Counted from the first letter of the stretch, positions 12,463 through 25,940 are shown. The stretch is 64,000 nucleotides of DNA from Stercorarius parasiticus (GCA_013396915.1 VWZL01000813.1:93043-157042), one strand, 5' to 3'. Numbers and translations are program-made. Notes: a model not told the origin generated them from the letters alone.

Positions 12463-14944
12463 TTTATATTTTTGAACAGTCGTTCAAACAGTAACATCAG
12501 GCAAACACAATGGGAGCACTAGTGCAATATTGAGATAACCTTGTTCTCTGTACAGGGACTTCGTAATGCAATAATTTGGTTTCATTTCCTTATGGGTTTT
12601 ATCTTTAGAAAGGTGGTTGTATATTTTTCAAGTGCTGAGATACTTTTGAGTAAAAAAAAATAAGGAAGAAACACACATACAGTATTAGAATAAATCAATA
12701 TTTTCACTTTTATCTTGGCTGAAGGTACATAATTGCAGCTAACCCTAGTTATGTTGCCCTTACCTCTCATGTAAAACGGTGAAAAATGCAAGCAGTTGTA
12801 CATAAAATGCTGTTCAGTTTGGGAAAGCCGAGCAATTAAGAGATCCAACAAGCTTGTTTCATAAGGGAAACTCTCTGATTGCTGATAAATTGTTTCTAAT
12901 GTTTATTCATCTACTTTTAAATTTCCTCCTTAAAATTATCTTTTGTGGTTAGAGTTGCATCTGACCTCTCCTATTTTGCTGTATAATTCTGGCCTTTGGT
13001 CTTGACTGTGTTATTTTCTACAAGTTCAAAAAAAGATTTCAGTGAATGATGAGCTTCATAAGAAATCAAAAAAGAAAAATAAAAAAGGCAATTAGGATGC
13101 ACTTCTGGCTCTGTATAACAACTGTTATTGTGGCCTCTGTGGTGCCTCCTTTAGCAGTTGAGGTTTTAGGTTTTATCCTTGCACAAAAAAAGTCTTAAAT
13201 CATTAATGACAGCCAAAGCCTTGTGGGAGACTAATCATAAACTAGAACATTTATCTTACACTACCCTGAGAGTTATTTAGAGAAAGAAAGGGGACAAATA
13301 CTGACAAATATAGTTGAAAAAATCTTAGTCTTACAAATGTAAGTATCAGCAATTGTCTTTATAACCAAGAGTAGCTTCTTGTAAAGACTTTAAAAAAAAA
13401 AAAATCTGTCTCGGAGAAATTTTAAAAGAGTTTTTAAAGCATAATCACTGTCCTTCATCAGCATCTTGCTCACTTTTGAAGACAAAAACCTTCTCTTGAT
13501 TTTCTTAAAAAAATAAAAATTAACGTATGGACTGGCTTTACTTGAAAATTTACATCATGATGATGATTACTTAACAAACGTCAGGCTACCAAAACTGAGA
13601 AGCTACAGGAATTATATGGTCATTGATATGGAATCTTGCTGTTAATTTTCCCAACCCTGACACCTTGTAATTCATGTGTATGTGTAATATGATATCCTTC
13701 TGCATTTTATCACATACTAAACAACATTATGCTGTTGTAAATTATTTACTGAGAAATCATTAATGCTTTTTGTATAACTAATTAGATTTAGAAGTGTATT
13801 GTTAGCTATAAATTAAAATTTATAAAATGCGCTTATCAAGGGAACAAAGTAAGCTTTGAGGTAATCTGTGCTTGCTTATATATTTGGCTGTGCTTATTTA
13901 TAAAATATAGTCAACAGGCATTTCAGTCATTAACAAGAATTAGGTTTTACAGGAAGTGTTTGTTCAAGCTCCATTAATAAGTTTAATTCAACTATAGATA
14001 ATATTTTTTGTTGTTATTTGCTGGAATCTACGTATCTTTTTAATAGAAGGAATGCTGACTGGGACTTCCTCATTTACTGTTGGCTCTCTTTTGCCTAGAT
14101 AGGTCACATGTAGAGAATTAAATGGGACTATATCACATGTCCAACATTTGTTTTATAATCAATAAAGAGTTATTTTACAGAAATGAGCTAGGCCTTTTCA
14201 CTGTGCCTAAACACTGGGTTGTTCTCTCCCATGTTAACTTCTGGGGGAAAAAAGGCTGTATAGTAAGTAACTTAATGCTTTTGGTATCTAATTAAAAATG
14301 GAAGATTGTTGAAAATGAGCATATTGAAATTGGATGTAGAGCTTCACACACTGGTGGTGAGCATTGCCATTGGAAAGTTTCAAAATATCGTTACCAAAAA
14401 TGGTACTAGGAATCTCAAAATTATTGATCTAAGAGGGCAGGAGGATGATGAGAATTAAGGACACTTCTTTGTTCTTCCCATTAAGCTCCTGCTTCTTGGC
14501 AACATGAAGTGTCAGGTAAGACCACTCTTGTGCACCTCTCACTTCAGTATTTTTTGAGGTCAGCATTGTGGCTCTCCTGGGCTATCACTCTATCGTTAAT
14601 CATTAATGTGAACAGGATACTCTTGACACCTATATGTATCAGTTGGAAAATGGCACTGTCATAACTGAGTTAATTGGAATTGTTCTGTTTTAAAATATTG
14701 CATACCTGTGATCTATAGTTTCCAGAGTTTTCAGAGTCATAGAGTGTTTTGTGACAAGCAGGAAATGTTTCAGTTAAAAATAAAAGCAGTTAAAGACCCT
14801 AAAGAAAATAAAAAAATAAGAGAAAGGTGGACATGAGAATAAGACACTTTAAAAATGGATTATTTAATTTTAAAATAGGTAATAGGTGGCTTAAGCTTAA
14901 TGAGAAGAATGCAAGTAATTCCTTTTCTTACCAAACATCAATTC

Positions 14945-15386
14945 CAGAGAAGGGCCACCATGTTGATCTAAGGACTGGGAAGCCTGCCAGATGAGGAAAG
15001 GCTGAGAGAATTGGGTTTGTTCAGCCTTGAGAAAAGAAGGCTTAGGGGAGACCTTGTCACCAGGTTCCAGTATTTAAAGGGTGGCAATAAAGAAGATGGA
15101 GGCTCCCCTTTTACAAGGAGTCACACCAAAAAAACAAGGGGTAGTGGGTACCAGTTCCTCCTGGAGAGATTTCAATTGGACATAAGAGGAAAATTTTTCA
15201 CAATGAGAACAATCAGCCATTGAAACCATCTCCCCCGGAAACTGGTGGATTCCCCATCATCAGACACTTTTAAGATTCAGCTGGACAGGATGCTGAGCCA
15301 TCTTGTCTAGACCGTGCTTTTGCCAGGAAAGGTTGGACCAAATGATCCTTTAGGTCCGTTAAAACCTGGTATTCTATGATTCTATT
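14945..15386 (+). mobile_element. CR1 LINE 3' fragment, sense
   Basis: The CR1 series is present with many changes: cagccttgagaaaagaaggcttaggggagacc, tggacataagaggaaaatttttc, gattccccatcatcagacacttttaag, ggttggaccaaatgatcc and the tail tattctatgattctattc. One open stretch at 15011-15223 is a shadow of the ORF2 C-terminal region. An older CR1 tail follows directly at 15418. Confidence 0.9.
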
Positions 15387-15417
15387 CATTTTGAATTTAC
15401 AGGCCAAGGGTCAATAT

Positions 15418-15497
15418 ATGATGGCTGTTTAGAAGAAGATAGTGGGCTAGGTAGATCTTTGACCTGATGGTGTGTGGCTGTTTTTATGATCTTAGGC
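15418..15497 (+). mobile_element. Ancient CR1 3'-end fragment, sense
   Basis: The sequence gatagtgggctaggtagatc, tttgacctgatggtgtgtgg and ctgtttttatgatctta matches the old amniote CR1 3' end (gatactgggctagatggacc, tttggtctgacccagtatgg, ctgttcttatgttctta, quoted from memory). It lies 32 bp after a younger CR1 tail, perhaps because the younger element inserted next to the older one. Confidence 0.55.
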
Positions 15498-18400
15498 AAA
15501 CTATGTAGGTACAACATACACTGCAGTCTTCATAGTTAACTTCCTTTATCTCATTTTTCCTTCTATAATCTTTTAAATTGTGTGTCTTTGATGTGTCTGG
15601 GAACCATCTCACAGACTACTCTGAAATAAAATCCACTGTTTTCTATGACTAAAATTCTATTAACTGTATTGTTGCAATTTATTCTAGTCACAGAATGCCT
15701 CTGTGAGTTAAAAAAAAACCCAATTGCTTTGACAATTACATTTGAATAATAACAAATGTTGTTATCTGTGAAAATAAAAATGAAATGTTTTTATTTACTG
15801 GAGGTTTCTGTTGACTAAAATAATCTATTAGTATTTATAGGAAATACATTCTGTTCACTTATGTACATGAAGTTGGGGAAGCAGGATTTTGTGCATTGTA
15901 GGATTTTTCAGTTGTTTGCTTTTAAAAGACATTGCTATCTGCATAAGCATTTTGTGTGATACTGTTAGTTGTGCTATACAAATAACATTAAAAAACAATT
16001 ATTTAAAGTTTGTTTCTTAGTCTTTCAATTTTTTGATGGTGTTCTCTGATAAATATATTAAACCTCTGCAAGTTTTGCCTTACAGAGATAATATAGTATT
16101 CAACGTACTTTAAAAAAAAAAAAGTATGTATATATTGTGACTCTTGAAAAAGTTTGTTTTGGTTTTTTTTAATCCACCGTAAAGAAATTGGTAAACGGCT
16201 GACAAAATAAGTAAGGGATGTTGGTGACATATTAGATTTTCCTGTGGAAGCTACAGTGGTGCAAGTGCATAGTCTTATTAGCAGAACAGGCTAGAAGAGG
16301 ATACAAAAGTAGTTGCAAAGCCATTTATTTTCTAAGAGTACATTTGGTTTGTGACTTTGATACCTCTCAGTTACATCAAACTTGTACTTGCGTCTGTATC
16401 TTGAGCTTAAAGTGAAGTTTGTGAAAATGAGAGAAGAGAGCCAAGAATGGGCTAAGAAGTCTTATAAGCAATATGAACTAGGAATATCTGTTTAGGAATG
16501 CGATGTTTCATGCTCCTTATATTATGCTCATTTATCAGCATCTTTATAGTCTGTAAAAATCAATTTTGAATTTTTGCTTTCACAGCTGTGGCAAACCTAA
16601 GCTACTTGGTTTTGCATATTAAAGTAAATGGTCATTAATTGTTCTCTTTTTGGAGGTAAGGAGGCCCCCTTGTCTAACAGGCTGATCTCTGATTAAGTTT
16701 AGATCAGAAGGAATGTATAAGAAGAACTAAACTAGAAAAAGTAAAAACAAGTTGGTGCTCTTAGTTCCAAGCTTGAGAATAGTTTTGATTTTTCTTCCCT
16801 GAAAATAAACCTGCAAGTTCTGTTCCTCAGTCTTTCAATATTCAGGTTCGATATCTTGAACTAAAAGCTCATATTGTCCTGTGGCCCAAAAAGGTGTGTT
16901 GGAGATTGGTATAATAAATGGGAAGAGAATCTCCTGGTGACAGCAACTCTAGATCGGGAGGATGACTTCTGCTTTTGGGTTAAGTACTTGTACGTAAAAT
17001 GTCTTCGTTGGTCTTCAGTTCTGTCAGAAGTGACTGGATTGCTCTTCCAGCTCTCCAAGTGGGTAAAATTTGTCCTGTGTTGCACTTTAAAACTCTCTTC
17101 TTGCATTCCTTCTAAGGTAGGACTTTTTCTTTCCAGCAATTAGTCTTACGCTAATGAAGCTTTTATGAGGGCAGACATTTGAACTTTATCAACTAATTTC
17201 TGTCCTACCCTGAAATCGAGCATGTAAAGAACAGCTAGAGAACTTTGTGCCAAATAGCCCACTGCAAGCCTCAGTGATATTCAGAAAAGGTCTGGTTTTG
17301 TCAAGTATGTGTTTAAAAAAGCAGGGGAGAAAGGGAGTTGAAATTTTCTCTTAGCGAACTATTAAGTCAAACTGTTAACTCTGTAGGTTACACAGACTTG
17401 TGGTATATCTGAGTGTAATTGATATTGTCTCAGTAAATCATATTTGTACTTGACTGCAGTTGATCTACCATTGTTTTCAATGCTTTGGTTTAATGCACAC
17501 TTGCATTAGTATTGGTACACAGAATATGATACAGCGGTGTACCCATAATTATAATTTTAAGATGTTCTCAGCATACCTCTCCACAATTTTTTTTTCTCTT
17601 TATTTGCCTTTTAGATCTGTGTCCCATTTAGAATAGCAGTCCTGTGACTTTTGTTTTTTTCCATTGAAACATCTTTGATATTTTATTTAGTGAATTTCTA
17701 TTTGGTAGTTACATTATCAGAGGAGCAAGTTAAGAAAACTCAGCTAATCTGACATGGATAATTGTGTGTTATATATGTTACTACAGTTCTAATCTACTGC
17801 AGTATTACAGCATTCTTACTATAACAAATATAGTTCAAATCATGCCTTGATGTTGTGCTCTTTGTAAGCTAAATAATAGACTGCCATTTCCATCCATCAG
17901 GGTTTTAGGTTTTTTTGCCGTGAAGCTTCAGCCAAAGAATTTCAACACCACATCATGATAAAAAATCAGACACTAATCAGGACTCAATACAAGGGACAGG
18001 TTTTGCTGAGCAGCATAACAATTTTTTTTTTCCCTTTCTTGCATCAAAGTAGCTTATAATTTTGCTACTAAGAATCAATGAAGAGAGTCTGCAACAATAT
18101 CTCAAGACACGTGTAACTTAGTTTAAATACACAGAAACCTTTGTTTCTTAGGTACAGTTCCTTTAAGGGTGTTTCTTTAGGACAGCTTGCTGAAGTGGCT
18201 TAATGTTACCATTGACATTACTTAAGCATTACTATTATCATTAGATAGTATTGACAACTGCTATTTTGCAGTGCTTATCAAATGAGCAAACATTTCTTCT
18301 AGGACTTGGGAAGTACGGGAATCATAAGGTGGTAGTGGTTGTTTTCTTTGAAAAACCCTCTAAAGATGAAAGTTCACACTGTATATTAGAGGTGTGTTGT

Positions 18401-19282
18401 GCCAGCTTTACCATGTGAAACTGCAGGATGATTGTTTAGATAACTATAACCTTGTTTTTTTTCAATAAAGCATCAATAGTGCCTAGTAAACGTGTATCTT
18501 TATTACGACAAAGGCCATTTCAGTTCAGCAATTGCTGGCTTTGTCCTTTCAGTGTAGAAAATATTACTGCTGGTGCCAGTGATGTTATTTAGAACTGTCC
18601 TCCGAGAAATTAAAGGAAAGTAGACAGTTCTTGTGATAATTTTTACTGTCTCTTCCTGTTTTATGTCCCAAGGAAGCTAACGTCCTGAGGCAGGTAACAA
18701 TGACAACAGGAGGACATCGGTAGTTACAAAGTTAATCTTCATTGCTTATAGAGCCTTTGTTCTTTCACAATGTAAATTATTTTCCAGGCATTTCAAATAC
18801 TTTTTTAATGATTCTCTTCATGCTTGGAAAAAAGATCTGAAATCTAAAAAAAGAGGAAAAACTGTAGGTATTATCAAAACTGTTGACTTATGGAAAATGA
18901 CTGTCAGATGGGGAAGGGCATGATAAAATGCTTTCCCTGTAAAATAGTGGTGTAACATGCTTTGCTTGAAATGGGGAATGAACACGCTTTATACTGTATT
19001 GAGCACATTTGGGTTTTGATGTTCTGAAACAAATACTGAAGTGTGATGTTTTTGGAAGAACTCAGCAGGCTGTGCTCAAGGTTAGTTGGGCTCATACTCT
19101 TAAGCAAAATTTGCTGTATCCGATAATGGTCTGACACTGTGTAATTTACAGTTTTTTCCCTTCAATGCTTTGTTAAGACCACTTATACAAGATTCATTAG
19201 AGTTTACTGAATTGAGCAGTGCTGCTCAGTGAGCAAAACTGCGTGAAGTAAATTTGAGGACAGAAGCCAAAAGTTTTAAACC

Positions 19283-19812
19283 ATGGTGGGTTGATCCCAG
19301 CCAGCACATAACCACTCACTACCATACCTGCTCCCACACACAGGCCCCCCGGAGCGCAATGGGGAAGAGAATCAGAAGAGCAAAAGCAAGAAAAACCTCA
19401 AGGGTTGAGATAAAGGCAGTTTAATAGGCGTTTGTGTGGGTACCAAGTGATTTAAAGGCAATCGCCACCTCCTACAGGCAGACTGTTGCCCAGACGGTCT
19501 TTGTACAACCCCTAGTTTGGAAAGGCTACCCCACAGTGTTCTTGCTGAGCATGATGGCATGGAATATCGCTTTGATCAGGTGGGGTCAGCTGTCCTGGCT
19601 GTGTCCCCTCCCAACGTGTTGCCCACACCCAGCCCACTTGCTGGGAGGGCAGGGAGAGAACCAGGACAGCCCTGGCACTGTGTTAAGCACTGCTCAGAAA
19701 TAGTTGAAACATTGGTGTGTTATCAGCACTGTTTTAGTCACAAACATAAAACACAGGGCCATATGGGCTGTCATGAAGAAAATTAACTCCATCCCAGCCA
19801 GAGGCAGTACAC
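19283..19812 (-). mobile_element. Solo LTR of an avian endogenous retrovirus
   Basis: Read on the minus strand it starts TGTACTGCC, then ggctgggatggagttaattt, passes through gtgttgataacac-like and acagccaggacagctgaccc segments, and has an ATTAAA poly(A)-type signal at 19420-19425 followed by a region ending in GGGATCAACCCACC. This matches an avian ERV LTR family known from many birds. About 530 bp are present; a middle section before the poly(A) region seems deleted. No gag, pol or env sequence flanks it, so it is a solo LTR formed by recombination between the two LTRs of a provirus. Target-site duplications were not identified. Confidence 0.85.
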
Positions 19813-20483
19813 AAGCCTACAGGAGTGCCCTCCTCCCTCAAAAGAAAATATAAGAAATTAAAGGTAAATCTTTCACTGAAATATTTCTAAGCTTGCATAA
19901 TAACAAGCTTGTGCTTGAAAGTACAAAAAGTAAAGCTGAACGTGTTACTTCATATTTTCTCAGCAAGTATAAAGGACATCTACATTTTCTTTTCTCGAAA
20001 TAATTTAAAATTGTCAATAAACTTATTGGGTAGCATTCCCTTAGTGGCCCACTGCTGTGTACATACTGTACATTATTCAGGATCAAAAATGGTTTTGAAG
20101 ATAAAATGAATGAAGGCTCCTTTAAAAAGGGTACGGTAATGTGGAGAATTATGTGCTGTTGCAGTGATTCACATGAGAATCAGTCTTTTTAGTGCTGTCA
20201 TTCGGTTATAAACCATACTGTGAGCGCACTGGGTAAGATTAATCTGACATAACTTTAGATGTGCCTGTCTGAAGTAGTTGTCCTTTTATAGTCAGTGAAA
20301 AGTATTACATTCCTAAGGAAAGATTTATTTCATCCTAATGTTGCATCTAAAATCAGTGAGATGAATCACTTCCCAGAAGCACCTTTTATTTTCCATTGAT
20401 GGTAAGGAGAATTTCGAAAATTACCCTAGATACACATACCTGTAATCTGGATCTCTAAAGAACTCCATTCAACAATGAAGCAT

Positions 20484-20547
20484 TTAAAAAAAAAAAAAAA
20501 AACACCACACAAAAAAACCCAAAAAAAAACCCAACAAAAAAACCCCA
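20484..20547. repeat. A-rich low-complexity tract
   Basis: A 17-base A run, then caccacac, then further A runs separated by CCC or CCAAC. No processed gene precedes it. Confidence 0.75.
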
Positions 20548-22589
20548 TGTACTGGTTATGGAAAATATCCCCTTTAAGGTTTTGTAACTTGTGTTTTTCT
20601 CTATAGTCATACTGATATATTTAGGTTAAAAAGTACACATGCTCAGCACACATATGGGTCACCGATAAATTTAATTTATTTCATTGAGCATTCTAAACAT
20701 ATTTACCTGAAGTAATCTGCATTCACGCAGCCAAAGAAGAATCTTCCTAACAGCCTGAATTAAGTTGTTTACGAATCTAATGGTTTAATTAATGATCAGG
20801 AAATAGTAACTTGTTTTTTTTCTGCCTGGGTCCACCAGCACTTTTGTCAGACTACTGTGTTTTAATACTTGAATTGGAGTCCTATCTTTGTAAAACAAGC
20901 AGTAGCAGTCTGATTCTGCGTATTTTGAACTCTCACTGGTGATTATGAAATCAATTCAATGTTGTTCTGCACAGAAGATGTTCCAATTTGAACAAGAATT
21001 ATTCTTGAATGTCATGTGATGGCCTTTGTTAATAAGGGTAAAAAGTTTACTAATTTTCTCTTTAAAACAACTAATTGATTTGGAATTTTAAGAGATTCTC
21101 AATCCTATGCCAGCTGGTTATTTCCAGCTCTTTCCCTGTGGAAATTTGTGCCAAATGCCAAGTCAGCTGTTTTGCAGTGCCTAAAAAGATATATGAACAA
21201 AAGGGAGAGGAAGAGGATAATTTTGTTTCCAAACTGCTTACCTCCTGTAATTACAAGACAAGATTGTTTATTGTAATCGTATATGTATATATTTTAACCT
21301 AAAGTGGTTCTCACAAACTAGTCTAAAACAGATAAGAATGGTTGTCACGTTGACTGTGATATGCCCTCACTTATTCTTTGGCTCCACCAAAAGGTGGAGC
21401 AAGTGTTACAGTAGTTAATTTGGAGAGGGAAGGAAGGAGTGTCTTGGTGCAAACCTGACCTGGATGTTGTTGGAGTTGTAATAATTGTAACATTATGATA
21501 ATTCAGTTTTTCAATGGCACCGTCTGTCTAGTATTTTACAATTTATATTCTTGATTTTTGTTGAAGTAAAGGCAGATAGGAATCAAACTTGAAGGAAAGT
21601 TTGCTGCTTTGACAGCAGTGAACAGGAAATTTAGAGATGTAGATGTTTGAAGACTTTTGTTCATTAGTTCTAATATACTTTCTTTGATCAAGACAAATGC
21701 ATAAAATCAAGGCTGTTAACGTAGGTGGGGAAAAAAGGGTTACAATAAAGAGCTTTTGTTTTGTTGTAGATAACTATAATCAAATTTCACTTTATGCTGG
21801 ATGAATGTGAAATTTAAAAAATATCTTTGCCTGCCCAGAAGTGTTTATGGATTAAATACAAGACAAGAAGTAGTAGATGGTTATAGAGAATACCTTTTTC
21901 TCCTTGTATGCATCCTTGTAATAAAGATGACGCTGATGAAAAATGTATTCTTAACCATTAAAAGTAGGGTTCAGTTGTACAGGTTCGTAGTTCTTAAGAC
22001 TGCAAATCAAACAAGGAGTAGATAGAAATATGTGTAAAATGCTAAAAGTAAACAGTTTAGGTAACATGAAACTTCTTCCAAAGTGTGAGTGCAGAACATA
22101 GAAAAATAGACTATTCTGAGAAATCTGTGATACTTCACCTATTTAACATGAAAGTGGTTGCAAAGAGAAATGTTTTATTTGATCTCCCTGGAGTTCAGAT
22201 TTTCACGTTTTATTGTTCTTACTGTTTATTTGTATTATTGTGTCATTCTTTCTTTAGCAGAATGCACTCATGTTTTGTATTTGACCGAAAAAATACCAAT
22301 CACCTCTAAAATATCTTTTTGCATCTCACACACTTCTTAAGATCCTTATGCTTGGCAGTTGTTTGGATGTGTTGGGTTTTTTTTAATCACAGATGAAATT
22401 GTGTTGAAAAAAATCTTCATGTCTTCAGGGTTTTTTTTTTTGGAAAGTCTTCCTAGAATAAGTTCTGACCTCTACTTTCCTTGAATTTTTTGCCATTGAG
22501 TAGCATTATCATTCTGATGTTCCATTTGTTTATTTTTTGTAAGATTGACTGCCATCTTTCCTTTCCTTCTGTGTTCATTTGATGTATTT

Positions 22590-22985
22590 TCAAGTTGAGA
22601 AGCCCTCTATTGTTGGAGAAAAGACTGAGGGACACTTCATTGCTCTCTACAGGTTCTTGAGGAGGGGGAGTGGAGAGGGAGGTCCTGATCTCTCCTCCCT
22701 GGTATCCAGTGATAGGATGCCTGAGAATGGTTCAAAGCTGCATCAAAGGAGGTTCAGACTTGACATTAGGAAACACTTCTTTATTGAGAGAGTGGTCAAA
22801 CACTGGAACAGGCTTCTTAGAGAGGTGGTTGATGCCCCAAGGCTGTCAGTGTTTAAGAGGCATTTGGACAATGCCCTGAAAAATATACTTTAACTTTTGG
22901 CCAGCCCTGAATTGGTCAGGCAGTTGGACTTGGATGATCATTGTAGGTCCCTTCCAACTGTTCTGTGCTCTTCTGTGCTCTTCTC
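22590..22985 (+). mobile_element. CR1 LINE 3' fragment with a variant tail, sense
   Basis: Recognised by ttgacattaggaaacacttctttattgagagagtggtcaaacactggaacaggctt, tagagaggtggttgatgcccc, cagttggacttggatgatc and tcccttccaact. The tail is not ATTCTATG but ttctgtgctcttctgtgctcttctc (two and a half copies of a 10-bp unit). The subfamily appears different from the other copies in the window. Confidence 0.85.
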
Positions 22986-25010
22986 TCTTCATTTCAATCC
23001 ATTCTTCAGAACTTGATTTGAAGACTCTGCTTATGAAGAGTTATGATTTTCACAAGTAAACAATTTAATTCCAGATGTTCAGCAGCACATATTTTACTCT
23101 ATTTCGACACCTGATCTGAATATACTATCAGGTATATGTAGACAACTTCTCTATTTTCAGGGAGTATTTAATCTCTGTCCTAGATCAAAAGGACTTAAAA
23201 GACCAACCTAAGTTCTGCATTGATGCGTCAGTTTAGGAAGAAATGCTTTTATTGCATAGCATAATGAATGGCAGAAGCTTACTGAGGAATGGCCACAGTA
23301 TTAAAAAAAATGGGGATTCTGAGCAGTGCAGCTGCTTTTGAGGATGGTGGTATAGGTTGAGATAGGTTCTTGGAGCAATTTGCAAGGAGTGTCAACCTGT
23401 CATTGTAAACAACCTCAGGATGGGGAAGATAGCCTAATTTGCTTATAGCTGCCGGTTCGGTACTTCTTCAGGAGGAGTTATGTTTGTTGGCCATATTCAT
23501 CTGACTTGGAACCATGATCTGAACATTAGTTTGCTGCTTCATTTCTTACAGCCGTGCTGTGAAAGATGCAAAATAGTTAAAAAGTGATAGATGATCTTGA
23601 CAAAGTACAAGCAATAATTCAAGATACTTAATCACAGTGAAAGCATGGTCTTTACTGAATATTAAATGTTCACTTAAAGAATGCAAATTAAGACTGAGTG
23701 TTTGACATAAGAAAAAAGATTGTATTTGAGATCTACGATATGGAAAGAGCATTGATTTATGGTGTGGTATACTGGCTCCTTTAAAGATTTCTATCTTAGT
23801 GTACATATACTCTAGCTGAAATTCATCTTAATATGGCACTCTTCCACGTGTTATATTAAAAATAAGTTACTTTATGGCAGTGTGATTTAACTTTTTTGTG
23901 TGTGGTGTTGCGTCCAGAATTGTACCCAAGTTATAAAGTTGCAAGTTCATTATGAATTTTTACAGTTGCCTACTGACAGTTTTTAATATGGTGTAGTTAT
24001 TTGAAGTAGTACCCAAGAGACTCCAAGATCTCTTTTCTGGCTGATAATAGCAGAGTTGAGAGCCTGTCACTTTGTACATATGGGTAAAACTATAATAATG
24101 TGGTATTATTTTGCATTTACTAACTTTGAACTCTTATATGTTGTTGCCCGGCCACTTGATACCAGAAAAATCTTTGCAGCTCTCAGTAGTTGGTGTTTTT
24201 TAACTACATTTAATGATTTTTGGCTTTTCATCAAACTTTGTCCTTTCATTAGTATCCGCACGTGTTACCAGCTCGTTATCGCTGTGGTTCTCCACTGATA
24301 ACCTCCCTCTGTTGTGAAGACTGACTGGTTATTCCACTTTACTACTGTCTTTTGCTTGGGAAATGCAGGTGTGGAAATGATGTTAGAGAATGCTTTTCTT
24401 CTTTTTTATAGTGAACATTCTACTTCTTTTCTTGGCTGAATCATATTTTATTTTTCACATTTTAAAGCAGAGGTGATTGCTCTGTGTATTTATTTCTGTA
24501 TACTCACTTCATTTTTGTTTAGATTTTCCTTGTCGTCTCAGACTTCTTTTTATCCTGACTGTTAATGTTTTTGATGTCTGTTGATTTTTAGGATGACGAA
24601 TTCAAAAAAGTAACCCTCCCTGCGTCTTCTTAAATTTTTGCCATCACTGCTAATTAGTTCATCAGTTTGTTTCTTTTATTGAGGAAGTTGATTTTAATGA
24701 TAATTATTGTCATTGTTGACAGCTGAAATATGCTTAAACTGCAGTTAAGGGCAAATCGATTACATTTTAATGTTTTCTTTGGTGAAATAAGCAGGCACTC
24801 TGATGGACTATAAATCTCTTGCTGCCAAATGGACAAAAATTGTAGTACCTACTGGGTAGTCCATAGCCCACTAGAAGATTCTCCATAAAACCAATCTTAT
24901 TAGCATTCAGTGCATTTTTTGATGCAGATTCACTGAGATCTCTTATATATACAGGCAGCTTATTTTTAATAGTACTGAAATGTCCCATCACTTCAGACTG
25001 ATACAGTGCG

Positions 25011-25175
25011 CTTTATTTCAGTCTGGTTTAAATATTGCATATTAATACATTAATTTACATTAGCAAGCAAATACAATTTGGTTTATTTTAGTCTGTTGTG
25101 AACTATTTTAGTCTGTTTTAACCGTTCTGTGTTAGTTTGTTAACTTACGTTAGCAAGAATTTTACAATTTATATA
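25011..25175 (+). repeat. Imperfect tandem duplication, about 70-90 bp units
   Basis: Unit one (25011-25080) and unit two (25081-25171) share tttattt[ct]agtctg near their left end and ttaa[tc]ttac[ag]ttagcaag with tacaattt near their right end. A third copy of tttagtctg at 25106 indicates a further inner duplication. No known family was recognised. Confidence 0.55.
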
Positions 25176-25335
25176 GTGTTTGAGGAAAGGGGGATCAGTC
25201 TGTATTGAACCTCTGCATTCCAACTGAGGTATTACAAGTTTTTTCCTTGTTTTTACATCCGTTATCAAAAACGAAAGGTAGGATTCATCTCACCTAGATT
25301 AAGTATCTGAATTTGTATATCTAATATTACTATAG

Positions 25336-25476
25336 AATTGTTGAGGTTGGAAGGGATGTCTGGAGGTTCTCTGATCCAACCCTCCTGCACAAGCAGGGCC
25401 AACTAGAGCCGGTTGTCCAGGTCTATGTCCAGATGGCTTTTAAGTGTATCCAAGGGTGGAGACTCCACAAATATGA
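25336..25476 (-). mobile_element. CR1 LINE 3'-end fragment, antisense
   Basis: The plus strand reads agaattgttgaggttggaag, ggatgtctggaggt, gatccaaccctcctgcacaagc, agccggttgtccaggtctatg and ggtggagactccacaa, the complement of the CR1 3' UTR. Only about 140 bp remain. This is the first of three antisense CR1 pieces within 1.3 kb. Confidence 0.85.
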
Positions 25477-25868
25477 TTTCTCATCCTAGATTTCCTGCAT
25501 GGAAAGAAATGGAAAGAAGTAGACACTTCCAGAAGATGCTTCATTTCATCTTAGGATAAGCATCTAAGAGAGTTTAATTGAATATCTTCTACAGGTGCCT
25601 GTTTTACTTCTGTGTGTTTTAATGTAATCTCAGAGAGGCTTGTCCAAATGGAGAGATATCTGAAAAAACAACAAACCAGATTGCTGTTGAAGTGTGCATC
25701 GGTTACTGCTGTTTCCAGAAATAGAAACTCCACCTGGGTTTCTTGAAAAGTGTGGTGTTTTCCTCTGTAAAATTATTTGATGATTCTAAAGAGTGACTGT
25801 AGAAATACTGTCAATAATTTTGCCAGTTTTATTGCCTACCCTTGGTACACATTATGTATTTACCAAAC

Positions 25869-25940
25869 ATAGAATAGTAGAATGGTTTGTGTTGGAAGGT
25901 ACCTTAAAGATCATCTTGTTCCAATCCCCCTGTCATATGC
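25869..25940 (-). mobile_element. CR1 LINE tail remnant, antisense
   Basis: A 70-bp piece: atagaatagtagaatggttt, ttggaaggtaccttaaagatcat and ttccaatccccctg. It resembles the last bases of a CR1 copy (tcttttaaggtcccttccaacc in sense). Too short to assign a subfamily. Confidence 0.7.

Noticed and set aside
19372..19786. Three overlapping reading frames near 19.4-19.8 kb
   Set aside because: They lie in the solo LTR, which is noncoding; no retroviral protein motif appears.
23180..23500. Another ancient CR1 3' region (tttaggaagaaatgctttt, atgaatggcagaagcttactg)
   Set aside because: The likeness is too scattered, and no old-type CR1 3' end follows, so I could not support it.
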